Made by a program: the position numbers and the translations under genes. A DNA stretch of 64,000 bases from Methanolobus sediminis (GTDB taxonomy: Archaea > Halobacteriota > Methanosarcinia > Methanosarcinales > Methanosarcinaceae): NCBI RefSeq assembly GCF_031312595.1, contig NZ_CP133592.1, positions 2,728,001 to 2,792,000 on the forward strand, read 5' to 3'. This document shows, one piece after another, positions 1 to 8,187 of this stretch (its first letter is position 1; each line of letters opens with the position of its first letter). The notes beneath the pieces are model-generated. The model was not told the DNA's origin. It saw only the letters and a list, made by a program, of their open reading frames with translations, and ran no database searches.

Positions 1-2
1 TC

Positions 3-809
3 ATTGCAAGATTCTTCACTGGTTTGATCCGTCCGAAGAATAAAGTACTTGGATCAGAGTTCTCCGGAGTCATTGAAGCAATAGGCAGGGACATAAATAG
101 ATTCCAAACAGGTGATAATGTCTTTGGTCACAGTGGCGATAAGTTTGGGACACATGCAGAATATACATGTTTAACAGAAAATGACCCTGTAGTACTTAAG
201 CCTCAGAATATGACCTACGAGGAAGCAGCTTCAGTCTGCGACGGTGCAACGCTGGCATGGACATACCTTAGCAGGGCTGATATTCAGAAAGGATACAAAG
301 TCCTCGTCAACGGGGCATCAGGTTCCATTGGTTCAGCTGCAGTCCAGCTTGCAAAATACTGTGGAGCAGAAGTAACCGGAGTATGCAGTACCGCCAATGT
401 GGAAATGGTTAAAGCTCTTGGAGCAGACCGGGTGATAGATTATACAAAAGATGATTTCACAAAAGATGCCCGGAAATACGAGGTTGTTTTTGATGCGGTA
501 GGAAAAAGTTCATTTTCACGTTGCAAGAACATCATAAAATCCGGTGGGATCTATTTCTCTACCGAACTGGGATTCATGGCCCAAAATCCATTCCTTGATA
601 TTCTGACATCGAAAATTGGTAACAAAAGAGTGATGTTCCCTCTTCCGAAATACAAAAAAGAAGATGTCCTGTTTTTTAAGAAGCTTATTGAAGAAGGTCA
701 TCTAAAAGCTGTAATAGACCGTTCTTATCCACTGGATGATATTGTGGAAGCTTACAGGTATGTTGAAACCGGGCATAAAAAAGGAAATGTTGTAATCACC
801 CTTCAATAA
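3..809 (+). CDS. Zinc-type alcohol dehydrogenase / quinone reductase family protein (5' partial)
   Basis: The reading frame is open from the window edge, and the residues before the first possible start (ARFFTGLIRPKNKVLG) continue the family's N-terminal GroES-like fold, so the real start lies upstream. It is a medium-chain NAD(P)-dependent reductase of the quinone oxidoreductase type. The cofactor-binding glycine motif GASGSIGSAAVQ follows a beta strand (VLVN), and the ending YRYVETGHKKGNVVITL is the usual C-terminus of this group. The catalytic-zinc cysteine/histidine set of true alcohol dehydrogenases is not apparent, which favours an NADPH:quinone or enone reductase. Substrate unknown. 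Confidence 0.85.
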   Translation: MARFFTGLIRPKNKVLGSEFSGVIEAIGRDINRFQTGDNVFGHSGDKFGTHAEYTCLTENDPVVLKPQNMTYEEAASVCDGATLAWTYLSRADIQKGYKVLVNGASGSIGSAAVQLAKYCGAEVTGVCSTANVEMVKALGADRVIDYTKDDFTKDARKYEVVFDAVGKSSFSRCKNIIKSGGIYFSTELGFMAQNPFLDILTSKIGNKRVMFPLPKYKKEDVLFFKKLIEEGHLKAVIDRSYPLDDIVEAYRYVETGHKKGNVVITLQ

Positions 810-922
810 CTGTATTTTCCATATTTTTCAAGAATATGACTTTTGGGTCTTATTTTTTAATTACAATATTTCTAGTCTCACAAGCCTTTTATTCAAAAAA
901 GTTTATTTGCCTGCAAAATTAT

Positions 923-1660
923 ATGGAAGTGAATGTGATAAAAGGAATATTAATAATATTGCTATTTTTGCTGATATCGCCAGTTAATATTGTCTATGCT
1001 GAAACTGGTGTAGATTATGATGCTTACAAAGATAAGTGGGATTTGCTTTATGAAGACAAAAGCAATTGGTTGTGTTTTGATTATTCAATAGATTATGCAA
1101 GAAATCATCCCGGATGGGGTATGGTTATTCTTTCACCGTCACCAGCTTTTAGATTTCAACCTCATATGGTTAATTACAAAATAGAAGGAAATATGCTGTA
1201 TATCCATGAACCACAGGCTAATCTTACATATGAGCTTGAAATTGTAAACGGTTCTATGAATGTTCCTTTATACGACGATTTTCCAAATTCATTCTCTAGC
1301 CAGTGGACACGACCAACTTATTTCTATTTTATTCCCAACGAGTCAGGAGTTCTAAGAACCTATTATTCTTTGCAGGATAATCGTAACGAGTTTTTTGATT
1401 ATGAAAACATAAGCAGCTCTAATATATCTCAAACAATGGAAATAGAGTCGACAATGGAAGAACTGAATCAAAGTTCTGTAATCGTGATGTGTGAAAATAG
1501 TACTGGAAATCAAACAGGAAATAACATTTCTATTATTGAGAATACAAGCAAAGTTTCAATAGGATCAAACAATGATACTCCAGATAATGCAGACACTATT
1601 AAATCTGAAAGTTTTACAGCGAAAATCATTAATTTTGCAAAATCTCTTTTTGGGATCTGA
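923..1660 (+). CDS. Secreted protein of unknown function
   Basis: The frame is open from 836, but the ATG at 923 gives a protein that begins directly with a signal peptide (VIKGILIILLFLLISPVNIVYAE), so this start is preferred. No clear ribosome site decides it. The mature part has an aromatic-rich globular domain of about 120 residues (WLCFDYSIDYARNHPGWG near its start, YYSLQDNRNEFFDYENI near its end), then a Ser/Asn/Thr-rich tail of about 90 residues that looks like a glycosylated linker, and a short hydrophobic end. Probably exported and surface-associated. I do not recognise the family. It stands alone between two unrelated genes. Confidence 0.6.
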   Translation: MEVNVIKGILIILLFLLISPVNIVYAETGVDYDAYKDKWDLLYEDKSNWLCFDYSIDYARNHPGWGMVILSPSPAFRFQPHMVNYKIEGNMLYIHEPQANLTYELEIVNGSMNVPLYDDFPNSFSSQWTRPTYFYFIPNESGVLRTYYSLQDNRNEFFDYENISSSNISQTMEIESTMEELNQSSVIVMCENSTGNQTGNNISIIENTSKVSIGSNNDTPDNADTIKSESFTAKIINFAKSLFGI

Positions 1661-1836
1661 ATACTACGATTCTTTAAGTGAGATCTATTTTTCTTTTTTA
1701 TCTGTTTTTTTATAGATCTCATAAAACAAGTGACAGTTAATTTTAAGTAGTATTAGCTAAGTAAATGACTTCCGTTTACAATCAGAATACTATCAATTCA
1801 ATAACTAGCAAGTAAAATCTGTTCGGAGTAATTATT

Positions 1837-2445
1837 ATGAAAATGCCTACACAAATCAAGCATGCTTTGATAGAAGCAATGATATCACAATACACTGAAG
1901 ATTTTCCTTCATGTAAAATAAACCAGGAACCTCTTACATTCCAGGTTGCTGTAGGCAAAATCCTTGAGGATGCGGAAGTTTTCGGAATCACAGAATCTGA
2001 TATCAAAGAGACAATATCAGCAAACCCGGATTCTCTCTCATTAACTGATGATTCAGAATCAGTACAGTTCATTCCCCCATTTACAAGAGAATGTGATTCT
2101 TACAACAAGCTTCTTGAGTACATGCAGGAAAGCACAAAGGCAAATAAGAAGTTTACAGTAGAATATGATTCTACAATAAAGGAATCCCTGATATACAACT
2201 TCTTTAGCGGAAACATTGTACTCATGGTCCCTGAAGAGATGACAAGCCTTGCACAACTAAGATTTGCACTCATGGCAGGTGGAAGCAAACTCCGTGCCAT
2301 TATGGATGAGACCGGCGGATGGATCTATGTGTTCCCCAAATATATCATGGAATCCATGGAATGTGGCAAAATGCCTTCAAGAGACACAAACGTCAATATG
2401 GTGATTGCAAGCTACCTTGCAGATGTTTTCCCTGAACAGGGCTGA
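1837..2445 (+). CDS. Conserved-looking hypothetical protein, cytoplasmic
   Basis: A 202-residue soluble protein with no signal peptide, membrane segment or metal-binding cysteine cluster. A GGAG-type ribosome site (cggagtaatt) lies just before the ATG. The sequence reads as a mixed alpha/beta protein: a helical N-terminal half (KHALIEAMISQYTEDF) and a C-terminal half with strands and helices (NIVLMVPEEM, LRAIMDETGGWIYVFPKYI). I do not recognise the family. Codon use resembles the neighbours, so it is probably a normal chromosomal gene. Confidence 0.6.
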   Translation: MKMPTQIKHALIEAMISQYTEDFPSCKINQEPLTFQVAVGKILEDAEVFGITESDIKETISANPDSLSLTDDSESVQFIPPFTRECDSYNKLLEYMQESTKANKKFTVEYDSTIKESLIYNFFSGNIVLMVPEEMTSLAQLRFALMAGGSKLRAIMDETGGWIYVFPKYIMESMECGKMPSRDTNVNMVIASYLADVFPEQG

Positions 2446-2522
2446 TCACTCTCTCCTTTTTTCTTTTCTTATTCCAATGTTCGGCTCTGGTCCGTCATAG
2501 GACAATTTAGCGCAAATCCATT

Positions 2523-2556
2523 ACTTTTAGGGAGCTTTTACTTTTAGGGAGCTTTT
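2523..2556 (+). repeat. Two perfect tandem copies of a 17-bp unit upstream of an MFS gene
   Basis: The unit acttttagggagctttt occurs at 2523-2539 and again, with no spacer, at 2540-2556. It runs into a TATA-like tttatacta at about 2555-2563, roughly 25-30 bases before the start codon of the downstream transporter. That position suits regulator binding or a recent slippage duplication. Confidence 0.85.
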
Positions 2557-2585
2557 TATACTATGCAAAAGAGAATAATATCTTG

Positions 2586-3929
2586 ATGACTCCTAGTCCG
2601 GCGGTTTCAGGAGTTACAGAAGGAAAGGTACTGTTTCCTTTGTATATGATCACTTTCATAGGTACTCTGGGTTTTGGAATAATTCTTACATTTCTCATAT
2701 TTCTTGTCGCTGATTTTGGCGGGAATGCAATAGTATACGGATTGCTTGTGTCAACATATCCTGCATTTCAGCTGATAGGTGCTCCTATACTCGGGAAGTG
2801 GTCAGATATCTATGGCAGGAAAAAGATACTACTGCTCAGTCAGATAGGAACAATGATAGCCTGGTTCATCTTCCTTATTGCCCTTTTCCTACCGGTTACC
2901 TCGCTGGTATCTGTAAATTCCGGTCTGCTTGGAACATTTATCATAACTTTACCCTTACTTGTTCTCTTCTTTGCAAGGGCCCTGGATGGTATCACCGGAG
3001 GGAATGTCTCCGTAGCAAATGCTTATCTTGCAGACGTAACACCTGAAGAAGAAAGGAACAAGAACTTTGGCAGGATGTCTGTTGCCTCGAACCTTGGATA
3101 TGTGGCTGGCCCTGCTCTTGCAGGTATTCTGGGAATTACCATATACAGAGAACTGATTCCTGTATCAGCAGCATTTGTCATATCAGTTGCAGGCACTATT
3201 ATCGTTATGTACATGCTACCGGAAACACATATGTGCACCTTGAAAGAATATATAAGACCGGTAGGAATCAAGAAGATACTTGGACAGGAAGCTAAGGAGT
3301 GTTATCAGGTTGAAGGTGTCAGGAATATCTCTTTCAGGGAGATATTCCGTTTGGATCACATCCCATTCATCCTTTCATTATATTTCCTGATATTTCTGGG
3401 CTTTAATATCTATTATACAGCCTTTCCGGCTTTTGCCGTTGATATCCTTGAATGGAACCCTGCACAACTGGGTATCTATTTTTCCATTATCAGTGCAATG
3501 ATGGCATTTATTCAGGGTCCGGTATTGAGCAGACTATCAAAAATATATTCAGAGTCCATTCTATCGATCACAGGTTGTTTTGTTCTTGGACTCCAATTCA
3601 TACTGATAGCCACAGGTAACTTGTTCCTGATCTATCTTGCAGGAGTGTTCTTTGCTTTTGGGAACGGGATAATGTGGCCATCCATTATGTCATTGCTATC
3701 GAAATTTGCGGGAAATGTCTATCAGGGATCCGTACAGGGTTTTGCCATGAGTGGTGGCAGCCTTGCAAGTATAATAGGATTGCTTGTTGGGGGTTTATTA
3801 TACACACAACTGAAAGCAGTATCATTCCTGATAGCCGGTGGAGTGATATATCTGGTATTCCTGCTATCCTTCAGACTAATAAAGGCTGAAAGGAAAAGAG
3901 CGGAAGAGATGATTGACCACAGAACCTGA
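2586..3929 (+). CDS. MFS transporter, 12-TM drug-exporter type
   Basis: A major facilitator superfamily protein with twelve predicted membrane segments and a longer central cytoplasmic loop (about residues 215-255). The family motif GKWSDIYGRKKILL in the loop after segment 2 matches the G-x3-D-x-x-GRR/K signature, and RALDGITGGNVSVANAYLAD resembles segment 4-5 of the tetracycline/multidrug exporters. The ATG at 2586 is preferred over the TTG one codon earlier. A TATA-like box about 25-30 bases upstream implies a leaderless or very short-leader mRNA. Substrate cannot be told from sequence. Confidence 0.9.
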   Translation: MTPSPAVSGVTEGKVLFPLYMITFIGTLGFGIILTFLIFLVADFGGNAIVYGLLVSTYPAFQLIGAPILGKWSDIYGRKKILLLSQIGTMIAWFIFLIALFLPVTSLVSVNSGLLGTFIITLPLLVLFFARALDGITGGNVSVANAYLADVTPEEERNKNFGRMSVASNLGYVAGPALAGILGITIYRELIPVSAAFVISVAGTIIVMYMLPETHMCTLKEYIRPVGIKKILGQEAKECYQVEGVRNISFREIFRLDHIPFILSLYFLIFLGFNIYYTAFPAFAVDILEWNPAQLGIYFSIISAMMAFIQGPVLSRLSKIYSESILSITGCFVLGLQFILIATGNLFLIYLAGVFFAFGNGIMWPSIMSLLSKFAGNVYQGSVQGFAMSGGSLASIIGLLVGGLLYTQLKAVSFLIAGGVIYLVFLLSFRLIKAERKRAEEMIDHRT

Positions 3930-4074
3930 TCATTGGGACTATATACAAAGTTCCAGGACTAAGTAAAACAAAGAACAAATACTCCTGGGAAAATATTTCA
4001 CCAAATAATATTTGTGAACACCCATAATCCCTAAATACAACATTCATTAAATATAGTAACGGAGGTTACAGGAT

Positions 4075-4680
4075 ATGGTTTCATCCATAGTGATACTTAT
4101 TATTTGTCTGGTGGGATTTGCAGCTATTCACAGTTTACTGGCCAGTCTTCCGTTCAAGCGTTTCATCAGACGCTCTCTGGGTTCCCGGGCCGATGAACTG
4201 TACATGCCTGTCTACAATCTCATTGCGGTGATAACCATTATTCCACTGGTATACCTGCTTTACAAGAACCCCGGAGAGTTCCTGTACATAGTACCATCTC
4301 CGTGGCGTTGGTTAATGGTTGGTGGTCAGGTGATAGCTTTAATAGTTGGCCCAAGAGCACTGAGGGATGCACCACACAGGTTCCAGTTAAAGGCCCAGTT
4401 ATCGGCACCAAATTCACCGGATTCGATCCATCTTAACATACATGGTGTTTACAGGTGGATAAGAGATCCATTCCTTCTCTCAGGACTTGTCATTATGTGG
4501 TTAACTCCTTTTATGACAACTAACCTGCTCATTATCTACATACTGACTACGATTTACCTAATTATGGGTTCAATTCATTGGGAAAGCAGATTAGTAGCTC
4601 AGTTTGGAGATGAATACCGTGATTACCAGAAACACGTCCATAGGATTATTCCCCGACTCAAAGCTTATTATGATAAATAA
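4075..4680 (+). CDS. NnrU / isoprenylcysteine methyltransferase-like membrane protein
   Basis: A 201-residue integral membrane protein with five or six hydrophobic segments. The C-terminal region carries the layout of the ICMT/NnrU superfamily: HGVYRWIRDPFLLSG (the R-HP-Y/F-type motif that helps bind S-adenosylmethionine) followed, after a hydrophobic hairpin, by E-x-R-L-x-x-x-F-G-D-E-Y-x-x-Y. The N-terminal half (FAAIHSLLASLPFKRFIRR) is like NnrU proteins. A strong GGAGG ribosome site precedes the ATG. Substrate unknown: members methylate isoprenylcysteine, lipids or small thiols. Confidence 0.75.
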   Translation: MVSSIVILIICLVGFAAIHSLLASLPFKRFIRRSLGSRADELYMPVYNLIAVITIIPLVYLLYKNPGEFLYIVPSPWRWLMVGGQVIALIVGPRALRDAPHRFQLKAQLSAPNSPDSIHLNIHGVYRWIRDPFLLSGLVIMWLTPFMTTNLLIIYILTTIYLIMGSIHWESRLVAQFGDEYRDYQKHVHRIIPRLKAYYDK

Positions 4681-4745
4681 TCCAGTTTGATTTTTTTTGA
4701 AACAGCCTTCCAAAAAATATATACTAGTTAATTACCCATTATCAG

Positions 4746-5039
4746 ATGATTTATATGATGCACGAAGACCGAAGCAAAATGTCAGAAAAGACTTTGAACC
4801 TGAAAAGAGCTATTGATTCTTTAAGAGAAGAACTGGAAGCAATTGACTGGTACAATCAGAGAGTAGATGCTTGCACTGATGAGAACCTTAAGAAAATCCT
4901 TATCCATAACGCAGATGAGGAAAAAGAACACGCAGCAATGCTACTTGAGTGGATCAGACAGCATGATGACGCCTTCGCACATGAGCTAAAAGATTACCTT
5001 TTCTCTGAAGAAGAAGACATAGCAAGCCTTGAAGAATAA
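4746..5039 (+). CDS. Encapsulated-ferritin-like protein (EncFtn family)
   Basis: A 97-residue, mostly helical protein that closely resembles EncFtn, the compact ferritin normally housed inside encapsulin shells, where it oxidises and helps store iron. Signature segments are EELEAIDWYNQRVDACTD (helix 1, with the Glu and Trp of the iron site) and HNADEEKEHAAMLLEW (helix 2, with Glu-Glu and His), then a YLF turn. The short C-terminus (EEDIASLEE) lacks an obvious encapsulin-targeting peptide, and no encapsulin gene is adjacent. Start choice among the ATGs at 4746, 4755 and 4758 is not certain. A T-rich stretch after the stop may terminate transcription. Confidence 0.88.
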   Translation: MIYMMHEDRSKMSEKTLNLKRAIDSLREELEAIDWYNQRVDACTDENLKKILIHNADEEKEHAAMLLEWIRQHDDAFAHELKDYLFSEEEDIASLEE

Positions 5040-5101
5040 GGCTTAATCTTTTTTTTATTAAACTTACTTTTTCCAAAGATCTATTTGATCCTGAAATATG
5101 A

Positions 5102-5127
5102 AAATGGAAGCAAAAAGCCTCCATTTA
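5102..5127. terminator. Hairpin between the convergent encFtn and lon genes
   Basis: An AAATGGA..GC / GC..TCCATTT stem with an A-rich loop lies between two converging genes, immediately after the lon stop codon, and is likely a shared terminator. Confidence 0.5.
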
Positions 5128-5130
5128 AAA

Positions 5131-7527
5131 TTAAATCTCGCTTATTCCATGATGATGCAGATGGCGTCCTGAATAGCATACTACAGGTCTGTGCAGGTCA
5201 ATATCCAGAGCTTCCTTGAGGACATCTTCAATTGTATCTACCGGCACGAATTTCAGCTCATTTCTTACTTCCTCAGGTACATCTTCAAGATCCCTTTCAT
5301 TCTCATGCGGAAGAATGATCTTCTTTATACCAGCTCTGTGTGCTGCAAGCACCTTCTCTTTGATACCTCCGACAGGCAAGACCGCACCACTAAGGGTAAC
5401 TTCACCTGTCATGGCAAGTTTTGAATCAACTGCCTTTCCGGTAATCAGGGATGTCAGTGCAGTAAGCAGCGTTACACCTGCAGACGGACCGTCCTTTGGT
5501 GTAGCTCCTGAAGGCACATGGATATGGATATCACTTTCTGTAAAATCAAAGCTGTTTGCAGTGTTTGCAAGCCTTGACTTTACAAGACTCAGTGAGATCT
5601 GTGCTGATTCCTTCATCACATCACCAAGCTGGCCTGTAAGTGTTAGTTTACCCTTACCCGGCATGAAAGTACCCTCTATGAACAGGATATCTCCTCCAAC
5701 AGGGGTCCATGCAAGTCCGGTTACAACACCAGGTACATTCTCCTTACGTGCCTCATCCTGACGTATCAGTTCTTTGCCAAGTATCTCTTTTAGCATGTCA
5801 GCATGTACAACATATGGAAGTTCTGCATTTCCTGATACTATCTTTTCCGACACGAATCTTGCAGTTCTTGCAAGCTGCTTTTTCAGACCTCGAACACCTG
5901 CTTCCCTTGTATAATGGTCAATGATACCATCCAATGCTTCCTCATCAATCTGAAGCATATTTTCATCAAGCCCGTGATCTTCCAGTATATCCGGAAGCAA
6001 ATGGTCCTTTGCAATTGCAAGTTTCTCATTCTTTGTATAGCCTGATATCTCAATTATCTCCATTCTGTCAAGCAATGGACCTGGAATGGTTGAGAGAGAG
6101 TTGGCAGTTGCTATGAACAATACCTCGGACAGGTCGTATGGGACTTCCAGGTAATGATCAGAGAAAGCATTGTTCTGCTCCGGGTCAAGGACTTCAAGCA
6201 ATGCACTTGCAGGATCTCCGGAGTATGAAGATGAAAGCTTGTCAATTTCATCCAGTATGAACACAGGGTTTCTGGTTCCTGCCTTCTTGATACCCTGAAT
6301 TATCCTTCCAGGCATAGCTCCGATGTACGTCCTGCGATGTCCGCGGATCTCAGCTTCATCCTTGACACCTCCAAGACTTACACGTACATATTCCCTGCCA
6401 AGAGCATCTGCGATACTCTTACCAAGACTGGTCTTTCCTGTACCGGGAGGACCCGTAAAGAGAATTATTGAACCCTGCTTCTCATGCTTTAGTTTCATTA
6501 CAGCAAGGTGCTGGATAATTCTCTCCTTTACTTTCTCAAGGCCATTGTGATTGTTTTCAAGGAATTTGCGTGCTTCGTTGATGTCAATGTCCTTTTTCTC
6601 CCCGGTTGTCCATGGGAGATCAAGCAGAAGGTCAAGGTAATTTCTGATTATGTTGGCTTCAGGACTCTGGGAACCTGCTGATTCCAGTTTTCTCAGTTCT
6701 GAAGTGGCTTTCTTGTGGATCTCTTCAGGCATGCCAGAATTGTCTATTCTTTCCTGATAGCCGCCTTCACCTGATATCGGGTCATCGGTTTCATTGAGTT
6801 CTTCCTTGATCACCTTGATCTGTTCACGCAGCATGGCTTCACGATGCGTCTTGTTCATCTTTTCGCCGACCTTCTTTGCAAGTTCCATCTGAAGTTGGAT
6901 GTTCTCTTTTTGCTTTACCAGTATGTAGAAGAACTTCAAATAGCGTTCACGAATGGAAAGTGTTTCCAGCAGTGCCTGTTTTTCTTCAAGGTCTATAGGC
7001 ATATAAGGTGTGACATATCCCATTATCTGGTCAATCGACTCCATATCATTAATGGGTTTGAGGAAATGTTCTGAGCGCTGGAAATTTTCTCCTATATTGC
7101 TTATAGTACGCTTAATATCATGAAGGACAAATGCATGCATACCCTCATCGAGATCTTCTATATCAGGAAGTTCTTCATATGTTGCATAGAACATTTCATC
7201 TTTCTGATACAAAGAAACGACTTTAATTCTTCCGGCAGATTTTGCAGATATCAGGTAACCTTCACGGGCAGGAGTTACGGATTCGATTTCAAGCAGGTTT
7301 CCTACCCTATAGAGATCATCTTCTCTCATTTCAGTAAGCTTTGCATCCTCTTTTAGGGTCAGGCCTACTGCGTATGTTGTTTCCTGTTCATTCTCCATCT
7401 TTGAGAGCAATATCTCTCCGGCATTTTTATCAGCCAGGAATTTTGTGTGGCTTTCAGGATAGACTACTATCTCAGAGAGCCTGATTATTATACTCTCATT
7501 TTCTATGTTGTTTTTTTGCGTTGTCAT
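5131..7527 (-). CDS. lon: ATP-dependent protease LonA (bacterial type)
   Basis: A 798-residue soluble Lon of the bacterial A type, not the membrane-bound LonB normal in archaea. In order: an N-terminal substrate-binding domain (about 1-200), a coiled-coil arm with KTHREAMLREQIKVIKEEL, an AAA+ module with Walker A GPPGTGKTS near 356-364 and Walker B VFILDEIDKL near 420, and a C-terminal protease domain with catalytic Ser in PKDGPSAGVT (about 679) and Lys in GGIKEKVLAAHRAG (about 722). Length and spacing match the family, so it should be active. The upstream marR gene is co-directional, and both genes carry the same operator-like sequence. Confidence 0.97.
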   Translation of the reverse strand: MTTQKNNIENESIIIRLSEIVVYPESHTKFLADKNAGEILLSKMENEQETTYAVGLTLKEDAKLTEMREDDLYRVGNLLEIESVTPAREGYLISAKSAGRIKVVSLYQKDEMFYATYEELPDIEDLDEGMHAFVLHDIKRTISNIGENFQRSEHFLKPINDMESIDQIMGYVTPYMPIDLEEKQALLETLSIRERYLKFFYILVKQKENIQLQMELAKKVGEKMNKTHREAMLREQIKVIKEELNETDDPISGEGGYQERIDNSGMPEEIHKKATSELRKLESAGSQSPEANIIRNYLDLLLDLPWTTGEKKDIDINEARKFLENNHNGLEKVKERIIQHLAVMKLKHEKQGSIILFTGPPGTGKTSLGKSIADALGREYVRVSLGGVKDEAEIRGHRRTYIGAMPGRIIQGIKKAGTRNPVFILDEIDKLSSSYSGDPASALLEVLDPEQNNAFSDHYLEVPYDLSEVLFIATANSLSTIPGPLLDRMEIIEISGYTKNEKLAIAKDHLLPDILEDHGLDENMLQIDEEALDGIIDHYTREAGVRGLKKQLARTARFVSEKIVSGNAELPYVVHADMLKEILGKELIRQDEARKENVPGVVTGLAWTPVGGDILFIEGTFMPGKGKLTLTGQLGDVMKESAQISLSLVKSRLANTANSFDFTESDIHIHVPSGATPKDGPSAGVTLLTALTSLITGKAVDSKLAMTGEVTLSGAVLPVGGIKEKVLAAHRAGIKKIILPHENERDLEDVPEEVRNELKFVPVDTIEDVLKEALDIDLHRPVVCYSGRHLHHHGISEI

Positions 7528-7568
7528 TATAATAGTCTCTATTTCCAGCTTTTTTGGCTGCTTTGTAG

Positions 7569-7587
7569 TTAGTTAGTCTTTACCTAA
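7569..7587. promoter_or_regulatory. Operator-like site upstream of lon
   Basis: The 19-mer ttagttagtctttacctaa contains an inverted repeat (TTAG-N-TA / TA-N-CTAA) and lies about 40-60 bases before the lon start codon. The same sequence with one base changed lies before marR at 8044-8062. Two such near-identical sites flanking a regulator gene strongly suggest binding by one regulator. Confidence 0.65.
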
Positions 7588-7607
7588 TAAAAGATTTACA
7601 AAAAAAA

Positions 7608-8027
7608 TCATTTTATTTTTTCCAGAATATTTACAAGCACTTTTAACTCCTCTTCGGTTAATGAGTATGCCATTTTTTCAGTTAACTGGAACAAAGCTTT
7701 CTGTTCGCAGCGACATATTGTCTGTCCTTTTTCAGTCAGACAAATATGGAACACCCTACCATCTTCAGAAGATCTTTTTTTATAAACACATTCCATTTGA
7801 ATGAACTTATTGATCATCTCTGAAATTGTGGGCTTGGAGTTACTGGTAACTTCAGCCAGTTTGCTGAATGTTATTTCTCCATACCTGTCTATTATTTTCA
7901 GGTATCCGATCTGTTTCAGGGTAATGTCCGGTAATCCGCATCCACATAGGATATCAGATGAACACTCATTTTTTATTTTGAAAAGATTCTCAAAGATCAA
8001 AAATAAATGTTCTTTATTCCCTGTCAT
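7608..8027 (-). CDS. MarR-family transcriptional regulator
   Basis: A 139-residue winged-helix protein. The recognition region LAEVTSNSKPTISEMINKFIQMECVYKKRSSEDGRVFHICLTEKG is the classic MarR helix-turn-helix plus wing with the conserved DGR. Several cysteines (CSSDILCGCG near the N-terminus, ICRCEQ near 103-108) could make it sensitive to redox state or metal. The gene is co-directional with lon downstream. A shared operator-like 19-mer before both genes suggests autoregulation and control of lon. Signal unknown. Confidence 0.9.
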   Translation of the reverse strand: MTGNKEHLFLIFENLFKIKNECSSDILCGCGLPDITLKQIGYLKIIDRYGEITFSKLAEVTSNSKPTISEMINKFIQMECVYKKRSSEDGRVFHICLTEKGQTICRCEQKALFQLTEKMAYSLTEEELKVLVNILEKIK

Positions 8028-8043
8028 ATCTCAATCTGATTAT

Positions 8044-8062
8044 TTAGTTAGGCTTTACCTAA
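8044..8062. promoter_or_regulatory. Operator-like site upstream of marR
   Basis: The 19-mer ttagttaggctttacctaa lies about 17 bases before the marR start codon and overlaps or abuts its likely promoter (TA-rich aaatatatag). It differs from the site before lon at one central position only. Its ends (TTAGG...CTAA type) also resemble DtxR-family iron boxes, an alternative to MarR binding. Confidence 0.65.
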
Positions 8063-8121
8063 ATATATAGTTTTTGGCTGATTTGCAGGTGAAAATACTT
8101 AAATCAATAATAAGCAAGAAA

Positions 8122-8141
8122 CCACCGATTAAAACCGGTGG
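8122..8141 (-). terminator. Hairpin downstream of the Cache-channel gene
   Basis: A CCACCG/CGGTGG stem with an A/T loop, followed on the minus strand by a T-rich tract (tttcttgcttatt), lies about 50 bases after the stop codon of the gene that ends at 8188. It is likely the terminator for the long minus-strand run of genes. Confidence 0.5.
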
Positions 8142-8187
8142 CAGCTCACTCGTTCAGAATCGATCTGGCAGAGATCTTCAGAGAACA

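Noticed and set aside
5216-5761. Long plus-strand ORF of 181 codons inside lon
   Set aside because: It is antisense to the conserved Lon protease domain; Ser/Pro-rich composition is a mirror of the lon codons.
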